NCBI GenBank assembly: GCA_963819855.1
Contig: CAWFYC010000021.1
Span: forward strand, 310,001 to 374,000
DNA from: JAMXLO01 sp963819855
Lineage (GTDB): Bacteria; Pseudomonadota; Alphaproteobacteria; Acetobacterales; Acetobacteraceae
Reading direction: 5' to 3'
DNA length: 64,000 nucleotides
Shown here: positions 58,935 to 64,000 of the stretch, piece by piece
Layout: each line of letters opens with the position of its first letter
How positions within the stretch are numbered: position 1 is the first letter of the stretch
Notes under the pieces: generated by a model
What the model was told of the DNA's origin: nothing
Seen by the model: the letters and a program-made list of their open reading frames with translations, nothing else
Database searches by the model: none
Program-made: the position numbers and the translations under genes

Positions 58935-60251
58935 ATGGGGGCGAGGCCGTTTCACCTTGGTTGGTTCCTGCAAGGCTCGAGCGTGCAGGCCTGGGACGAG
59001 AGCTGGACCGGACATATCGGCACCACCTGGATGGTGCCCGAGCTGTTCGTCGACATGGCGCGCTGTCTGGAACGCGCCTGCTTTGACTATGTGTTGCTCG
59101 AGGATTCATCGTATGTCGGCGAGAGCTGGGGCGGTTCGACCGAGCTCTACCTGAAGCACGCCATTGCTGTGCCGCGGCAGGACCCGTCGGTAGTGGCCTC
59201 GATCATGACGCAGGCGACGTCGCGCATCGGCATCGTGCCGACCTTCGGCACCTACGCCTATCCGCCGTATCTGCTGGCGCGGCTGATCGCGACGCTGGAC
59301 CAGGTGTCGTCTGGGCGTATCGGCTGGAACGCGGTCACCGGCAGTTCGGACTTTGCGGCGATGAACTTCGGCCTGCCGGGCATGCCGGAACACGACCTGC
59401 GCTACGACATGGCCGACGAATACATGGAGGTCTGCCGTCGGCTCTGGGCGTCATGGGAGCCGGGCGCGATCATCGCCGACCGGCATAGCGGATTTCTGGT
59501 CGATCACACCAAGGTCCATGCGGTGAACTTCGAAGGCCGGTTCTACCAGACGCGCGGGCCGCTGAACTCGGGCCCGTGTCCGCAAGGCCAGCCGGTGATC
59601 GCGCAGGCCGGCGGTTCGCCGCGCGGGCGGCAGTTCGCGTCGCAATACGCCGACACGATCGTCGCGCACACCAAGGGCGTGGCCGGCATGAAGGCGTATC
59701 GCGACGATGTGCGGGCGCGCATGGTGGCGCACGGCCGCGATCCCGATGCGTGCAAGGTGCTGTTCCTGGTGGCGCCGATCATCGGCGAGACGGCGGTGGA
59801 GGCACAGGAAAAGAAGCGCCTGCGCGTCGCGCGCGCCGAGGCGCAGATTCCTCAGCGGCTGGCGCATCTGGGCAAGGTGACAAATATCGACTTCGGGCGC
59901 TTCGATCTCGACCAGCCGCTGCCGGACGACGTCACGACCAACGGGCATCAACAGACGCTCGACGAATTTCGGCAAAAAAGCGCCGGCAAGACGCTGCGCG
60001 AGGCGATGCTGGAGCACAACACGACGGCGCTGTCGGTCGAACTGGTCGGCACGCCTGACGCGGTCGCGGCACAGATGGGCGATGTGATGGAGGCAGCCGG
60101 TGGCGACGGATTTCTGTTCTCGCTGCCCAACGTCAATCGCCGCACCCTGGCGGAAGTGGAGGACGGCCTGGTGCCGGCGTTGCAGGATCGCGGGCTGGTG
60201 CGATCGGCTTACACCCATCGACACTTCCGCGATAACCTCCTTGAATTCTGA
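58935..60251 (+). CDS. NtaA/DszA-type flavin-dependent monooxygenase
   Basis: A 438-aa LLM enzyme starting at ATG 58935 (GAAGGAGTGCACGG upstream). Features: RPFHLGWFLQGSSVQAWDES, LERACFDYVLLEDSSYVGES, SGRIGWNAVTGSSDFAAMNF and RGPLNSGPCPQGQPVIAQAG. It resembles NtaA, EDTA monooxygenase and DszA, which need reduced FMN; no flavin reductase gene is visible nearby. Its intact length confirms the frameshift in its paralogue at 44239. It begins a plus-strand operon with an M20 amidohydrolase and a PotD/PotA-type transporter. Confidence 0.92.
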   Translation: MGARPFHLGWFLQGSSVQAWDESWTGHIGTTWMVPELFVDMARCLERACFDYVLLEDSSYVGESWGGSTELYLKHAIAVPRQDPSVVASIMTQATSRIGIVPTFGTYAYPPYLLARLIATLDQVSSGRIGWNAVTGSSDFAAMNFGLPGMPEHDLRYDMADEYMEVCRRLWASWEPGAIIADRHSGFLVDHTKVHAVNFEGRFYQTRGPLNSGPCPQGQPVIAQAGGSPRGRQFASQYADTIVAHTKGVAGMKAYRDDVRARMVAHGRDPDACKVLFLVAPIIGETAVEAQEKKRLRVARAEAQIPQRLAHLGKVTNIDFGRFDLDQPLPDDVTTNGHQQTLDEFRQKSAGKTLREAMLEHNTTALSVELVGTPDAVAAQMGDVMEAAGGDGFLFSLPNVNRRTLAEVEDGLVPALQDRGLVRSAYTHRHFRDNLLEF

Positions 60252-60266
60252 GGGAGGAGAAACCGG

Positions 60267-61868
60267 ATGGCGCTGAACCCGACACAGCAGTCGGCCGTCG
60301 CCTGGATCGAGGCCAACCGCACGCGTCTGTCCGACTTCAACAGGGCGATCTGGAACTTCGCAGAGCCTGCCTGGCGGGAATACAAATCCGCGCGCGCCTA
60401 TTGCGAGCTGCTGCGCGCCGAGGGATTTGCGGTGGAGCAGGGCTCGGGCGGCATGCCGACCGCGTTTGCCGCGAGCTGGGGCAGCGGCTCGCCGGTGCTG
60501 GGCAGCTACGCCGAGTACGACGCGGTTCCGGGCCAGTCGCAGCAGGTGGTGCCGTACCAGGCGCCGCGTGAAGGGCTGCATCCGTGGACCGCCGGTCACA
60601 CCGATCCGCATTCGTCGCTTGGGTCGGCGGCGCTTGCCGGCATCCTGGCGACCAAGGCGGCGATGCAGCAGCATGGGCTGCGCGGCACGTTGAAGTTCTT
60701 CGGCGAACCGGCCGAGAAGGTGTGCGGCTCGAAGCCGGTACACGCCGCCAAGGGTTACTACGACGGCTGTGATGCCTTCATCGCCTATCATCCGCACGCC
60801 AGCAACACGGTACAGGGCGAGACCCAGTGCGGCGCTTACTGGAGCGTCGTGATCACCTTTGAGACGCTGACCCCCGAGCAGTGGATCGACAAGTCGCTGC
60901 TGCCGATCCGCACTTCGGCGCATGCCGCGGCGCGCTGTCCCGGCGCGATCGACGCACTGTGCCTGATGTACACCACCACCAAATACACCAAGGAGGCGAT
61001 GTATCCGCACGCCGGTGCCTGGACGCTGAACGAGTTCATCCTGGCCGGCGGCGACGCGACATCGGACAACCTGCCGCCGCGGTTCAGCCAGATCCAGTAT
61101 TCCTGGCGCTCGCCGTCGCTCGCGGTGCAGCAGCAGATCTTCAATGTGCTGGCCAACAATGCGAGCCACGCCGCGGCGTCATGCGGCTGCCAGGCTTCCG
61201 TCCGCTGGGTGACGAAGACCCGCGTCGGCCTGGCGAACAGCACGCTGATCGATCTGGCATACCGCAACATGGAGGCGATCGGCGCGCCCGCGTTCGACGA
61301 CGAGGCACGGAAATTCGGCAAGGCGATCCAGACGAACCTGGGGATCGCACCGATGGACGATCCGTTCACCGCCGACAATCAGCGTCTGACCCCGCCGGAG
61401 CAGTTCGAGGCGCTGCAACGGCGCAGCTTACCCCCAGGGCAGTTCCATATCGGCGCCGATGATTACGTGGAATACAGTTGGCACGCGCCGGCGGCACGGG
61501 TGTTCACCATGCGGCCGGCGCTGCGTCCCGCCGCGGACAGCTACGAGTACCCAGCATGGTCTCGCAACGCGCTGGGCGGTCTGCCGGCGGCGATCGATCC
61601 GGGGCTGTTCCTCGCGGCGAAAACGCTGGCTGCGTCGTTCCTCGATCTGTTGGCACATCCGGACATCCTCGAACGCGCCAAGGCGGAGTTCAACGAACGC
61701 ACCGGTGGCGGCGTCGGCGGCACACAATGGGTGGCGCCGCTGCTGCCTCGCGACTTCGTTCCGCCGGTCGATCTGCGGTGGCCCGAATACATCACCACCG
61801 CGCGCGGCGACGAATGGTGGATACCGACGCCGTTCTCCGGCTCCGGTGCCGGAGAGAAACTGACGTAA
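60267..61868 (+). CDS. M20-family amidohydrolase
   Basis: A 533-aa zinc hydrolase preceded by GGAGGAGAAACCGG. M20 metal positions appear in LGSYAEYDAVPGQ (Glu/Asp), TAGHTDPHSSLGSAALAG (His), FGEPAEKVCGSKP (Glu) and HASNTVQGETQCG (His region); a late His in EYSWHAPAARVF matches the last ligand. Relatives such as AbgB and indole-acetyl-amino-acid hydrolases cleave amide bonds of N-acyl amino acids. It is longer than usual for M20D enzymes. It lies 15 bp after the monooxygenase gene, suggesting it acts on the oxidised product or a conjugated form of the substrate. Confidence 0.85.
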   Translation: MALNPTQQSAVAWIEANRTRLSDFNRAIWNFAEPAWREYKSARAYCELLRAEGFAVEQGSGGMPTAFAASWGSGSPVLGSYAEYDAVPGQSQQVVPYQAPREGLHPWTAGHTDPHSSLGSAALAGILATKAAMQQHGLRGTLKFFGEPAEKVCGSKPVHAAKGYYDGCDAFIAYHPHASNTVQGETQCGAYWSVVITFETLTPEQWIDKSLLPIRTSAHAAARCPGAIDALCLMYTTTKYTKEAMYPHAGAWTLNEFILAGGDATSDNLPPRFSQIQYSWRSPSLAVQQQIFNVLANNASHAAASCGCQASVRWVTKTRVGLANSTLIDLAYRNMEAIGAPAFDDEARKFGKAIQTNLGIAPMDDPFTADNQRLTPPEQFEALQRRSLPPGQFHIGADDYVEYSWHAPAARVFTMRPALRPAADSYEYPAWSRNALGGLPAAIDPGLFLAAKTLAASFLDLLAHPDILERAKAEFNERTGGGVGGTQWVAPLLPRDFVPPVDLRWPEYITTARGDEWWIPTPFSGSGAGEKLT

Positions 61869-61889
61869 CCTCTGATCAGGAGCGTTGCC

Positions 61890-63011
61890 ATGACCACGTC
61901 CGACCACAGCCGCCGCCGCTTCCTCGGTCTTGCCGCCTGGGCTACCGCGGGGATGACCGCTCTCGGCGGCACGCGGAGCTTCGCGCAATCCGCGCCGCCG
62001 CCGAACATGCCATCGATCACCGCGATCCCGGACAAGCTGAAGGGCAGCGGCGAGGTGCGCATCGCTGCCTATGGCGGCACCGGGCAGGACGCCGAACGCA
62101 CCGCCTATTTCGCGCCGTTCGAGCAGCTGAGCGGCATCAAGACGCTCGACTTTCCCGGGGCCGACCTCAACAAGGTGAAGGCGATGGTGGATACCGGCAA
62201 TGTCGAATGGGACGTCGTGCAGCTCGGCCGCTCAAGCGTGAAAAACATGCTGAAGAAGGGCGACTACTTCGAAAAGATCGACTACGACCTGGTCGACGTC
62301 GACAACATCGATCCGCTGTATCGCTACGAGTACGCGCTCGACATGCTGGTGTGGTCGCAGGTGATGGCGTATCGCACCGATGCGTTCAAGGGCGCGACGC
62401 CAAACGGCTGGGCGGATTTCTGGGACGTGAAGAAGTTCCCCGGCGACCGCACGCTGACCGGTGCCGGTCCCAGCACACCGGAACTCGAGTTCGCACTGAT
62501 GGCGGCCGGCGTGCCACCGGACAAGATCTATCCGATCGATATCGACAAGGCGTTCGACAGCTACGACAAGATCAAGGCAAGCGTCGTGAAGTGGTGGGAG
62601 ACCGGCGCCGTTCCCGTGCAGATGCTCAGCGACCGCGAAGTGGTCCTGGCGTCCGTGTGGAACGGTCGCATCGCGGCGATCCAGGCAGCGGGTGTGCCGG
62701 CGGCGATAAGCTGGAACCAGGGACTGCTGAAGCGCGACTGCTGGGCGGTGCCGAAGAATGCGCCGAACAAGGCCAATGCGATGAAATTCATCGCGTTCAG
62801 TACGCTGCCGATCTCGCAGGCACGGCTGTCGATGCTGATCCCATACGGCTTCGTCAACAACAAGTCCGCGGAATACCTCACCGAGAAGCAACTGGAAGTA
62901 TTGCCGAGCGCGCCGGCGATCAAGTCGCAGTTGATTCCGTACAACTACGAATGGTGGGTGGACAACCGCGACACGGTGATCGGGCGCTGGAACAAGTGGA
63001 TCCTGGCCTGA
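61890..63011 (+). CDS. PotD-type periplasmic binding protein with Tat signal
   Basis: A 373-aa family 1/PotD-like binding protein. The N-terminus DHSRRRFLGLAAWATAGMTA has a strong SRRRFL Tat motif, cleaved near SFA. Then GEVRIAAYGGTGQDAERTAY, VEWDVVQLGRSSVKNMLKKG and VMAYRTDAFKGATPNGWADF fit the polyamine/thiamine/iron-type group. It is followed after one base by its ATPase gene; the permease genes must lie beyond the window. It probably imports the substrate of the monooxygenase or M20 enzyme. Confidence 0.9.
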   Translation: MTTSDHSRRRFLGLAAWATAGMTALGGTRSFAQSAPPPNMPSITAIPDKLKGSGEVRIAAYGGTGQDAERTAYFAPFEQLSGIKTLDFPGADLNKVKAMVDTGNVEWDVVQLGRSSVKNMLKKGDYFEKIDYDLVDVDNIDPLYRYEYALDMLVWSQVMAYRTDAFKGATPNGWADFWDVKKFPGDRTLTGAGPSTPELEFALMAAGVPPDKIYPIDIDKAFDSYDKIKASVVKWWETGAVPVQMLSDREVVLASVWNGRIAAIQAAGVPAAISWNQGLLKRDCWAVPKNAPNKANAMKFIAFSTLPISQARLSMLIPYGFVNNKSAEYLTEKQLEVLPSAPAIKSQLIPYNYEWWVDNRDTVIGRWNKWILA

Positions 63012-63012
63012 C

Positions 63013-64000
63013 ATGGATGGAACCGCCTTGCTGGCCACGGGACGGGCAGGGGCGTTCCAGGGTGCTTCCGTCGTCCTGTCCGGCATCGAGAAGCGGTTCG
63101 ACAATGTCGGCGCGGTTCAGGGCATCTCGCTGGACATTCGCTCCGGCGAGTTCCTGACGCTGCTCGGACCGAGCGGCTCCGGCAAGACGACGACACTGAT
63201 GATGATCGCCGGCTTCGAAGCGCCGACCGCAGGCGACATCGCCATCGACGGACGCTCGGTGGTGGCGCTGCCGCCGCACAAGCGTAACATCGGCATGGTG
63301 TTCCAGAACTACGCATTGTTTCCGCATCTGACGGTGGCGGAGAACATCGGCTTTCCGCTCAAGCAGCGCGGCATCGACCGGGCCGCGCGTGCCCGGCTGG
63401 TGGCGGAGTGCCTGGAACTGGTGCGGTTGCCGGGCTACCAGACCCGATATCCGCGCCAGCTCTCCGGCGGCCAGCAGCAGCGCGTTGCGCTGGCCCGTTC
63501 GATCGTGTTCCACCCGCGTCTGCTGCTGATGGATGAACCGCTGGGCGCGCTCGACAAGCAGTTGCGCGAGAGCCTCCAACTGGAGATGCGGCGACTGCAT
63601 GCCGATCTCGGCATTACCTTCATCTATGTCACGCATGATCAGGAAGAGGCGCTGACCATGTCCGACCGCGTGGCGGTGATGCACGAGGGACTGATCGCGC
63701 AGGTCGGCACTCCGGAGGACCTGTACGATCGACCATGCGGCCGGTTTGTCGCGTCGTTCATCGGCGAGTTCAACTTCCTGCCAGGCGTGGTACGCGGTGG
63801 CGAAGACGGCTTGATGGTTGCCGAATGCGCCGGCGAAACCATACGCGCGACAACGACGACGCGTCTGTATCCCGGCCAGACCGTGACCTTGGCGACGCGG
63901 CCTGAACGTATTCACTTCGCCGAACCGCAGCGCGATGTAGCCGGCCAGAACCATATGACGGCGACGATTGTCGAGGCCGTATTCGCCGGCGAGCGCTGTC
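63013..64000 (+). CDS. PotA-type ABC transporter ATPase, 3' end cut by the window edge
   Basis: Open from ATG 63013 to the last base without a stop, about 329 codons visible. Walker A LLGPSGSGKTTTLMMIAGFE, Q-loop MVFQNYALFPHLTV, signature QLSGGQQQRVALARS, Walker B LLLMDEPLGALDKQL and switch YVTHDQEEALTMSDRVAVM are all present, followed by a TOBE region (FIGEFNFLPGVVRG, ATRPERIHFAEP). It is the energiser of the transporter that begins with the binding protein at 61890. Confidence 0.93.
   Translation, partial: MDGTALLATGRAGAFQGASVVLSGIEKRFDNVGAVQGISLDIRSGEFLTLLGPSGSGKTTTLMMIAGFEAPTAGDIAIDGRSVVALPPHKRNIGMVFQNYALFPHLTVAENIGFPLKQRGIDRAARARLVAECLELVRLPGYQTRYPRQLSGGQQQRVALARSIVFHPRLLLMDEPLGALDKQLRESLQLEMRRLHADLGITFIYVTHDQEEALTMSDRVAVMHEGLIAQVGTPEDLYDRPCGRFVASFIGEFNFLPGVVRGGEDGLMVAECAGETIRATTTTRLYPGQTVTLATRPERIHFAEPQRDVAGQNHMTATIVEAVFAGERC

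Noticed and set aside
1..64000. tRNA, rRNA genes and CRISPR arrays
   Set aside because: No cloverleaf-like segment, rRNA-like stretch or regularly spaced repeat array was seen on reading the window; short-range repeats present are the palindromes listed.

Overview
The window is a high-GC alphaproteobacterial chromosome segment, most likely Rhodospirillales and probably Acetobacteraceae-like. The evidence is the hemC-hemD-mitofilin-hemY order divergent from tsaD, the co-oriented rlmJ-gpsA-murJ block, a VPEP/PEP-CTERM exported protein and a dense mix of transposases and dispersed palindromes. The lineage is inferred from gene order and protein style, not from a marker search.

Left part (1-24.8 kb): accessory DNA mixed with core genes. 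It holds an IS630 transposase cut by the window edge, a frameshifted winged-helix/ATPase/TPR regulator divergent from a frameshifted PEP-CTERM haloperoxidase, and a 239-aa orphan gene behind a near-consensus promoter that looks leaderless. A queC-Tai-acyl-CoA dehydrogenase pair operon is divergent from moeB-dsrE. An IS1634-like element sits exactly on the dsrE stop codon with 22-bp perfect inverted ends. Then come an SH3 protein, a permease remnant, a three-gene split nitrile-hydratase-type enzyme, an alpha/beta hydrolase, two paralogous small exported proteins, trpS, a VOC protein, a vapBC-type toxin-antitoxin pair, a ketopantoate-reductase-like gene and a second IS1634-like transposase.

Middle part (24.8-39.8 kb): a SNF2 helicase with a zinc-ribbon partner, then the block tsaD - ABC-type ATPase - TOPRIM-like DUF4276 - rlmJ - gpsA - murJ on the minus strand. 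The ATPase/TOPRIM pair resembles defence modules but is translationally coupled to rlmJ. The haem genes hemC, hemD, a mitofilin-like gene and hemY follow on the plus strand, each overlapping the next, and then two LytM/M23 peptidases, one lacking a zinc-ligand histidine.

Right part (40-64 kb): after a scrambled hybrid histidine kinase remnant comes a large nitrogen-scavenging locus. It has two polar amino-acid ABC transporters, a PotA/PotD-type transporter, two NtaA/DszA-type flavin monooxygenases, two DUF1989 proteins (the family of carboxyguanidine deiminase), two metal-dependent amidohydrolases, the AtzG-AtzE-AtzH set, an AtzF allophanate hydrolase, an NCS2-like permease, an isochorismatase-type cysteine hydrolase and an M20 amidohydrolase. 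Much of the chemistry converges on allophanate, which AtzF would turn into ammonia and CO2. The usual feeder enzymes (cyanuric acid hydrolase AtzD, urea/guanidine carboxylase) are absent from the window, so the substrate is open.

Caution on the sequence: at least seven conserved genes or gene positions, including gpsA twice and rlmJ, are broken by single-base changes, nearly all +1 insertions. This looks more like residual sequencing error than decay, so 'pseudogene' labels on these should be read as 'frameshifted as given'. No tRNA, rRNA or CRISPR array was recognised.
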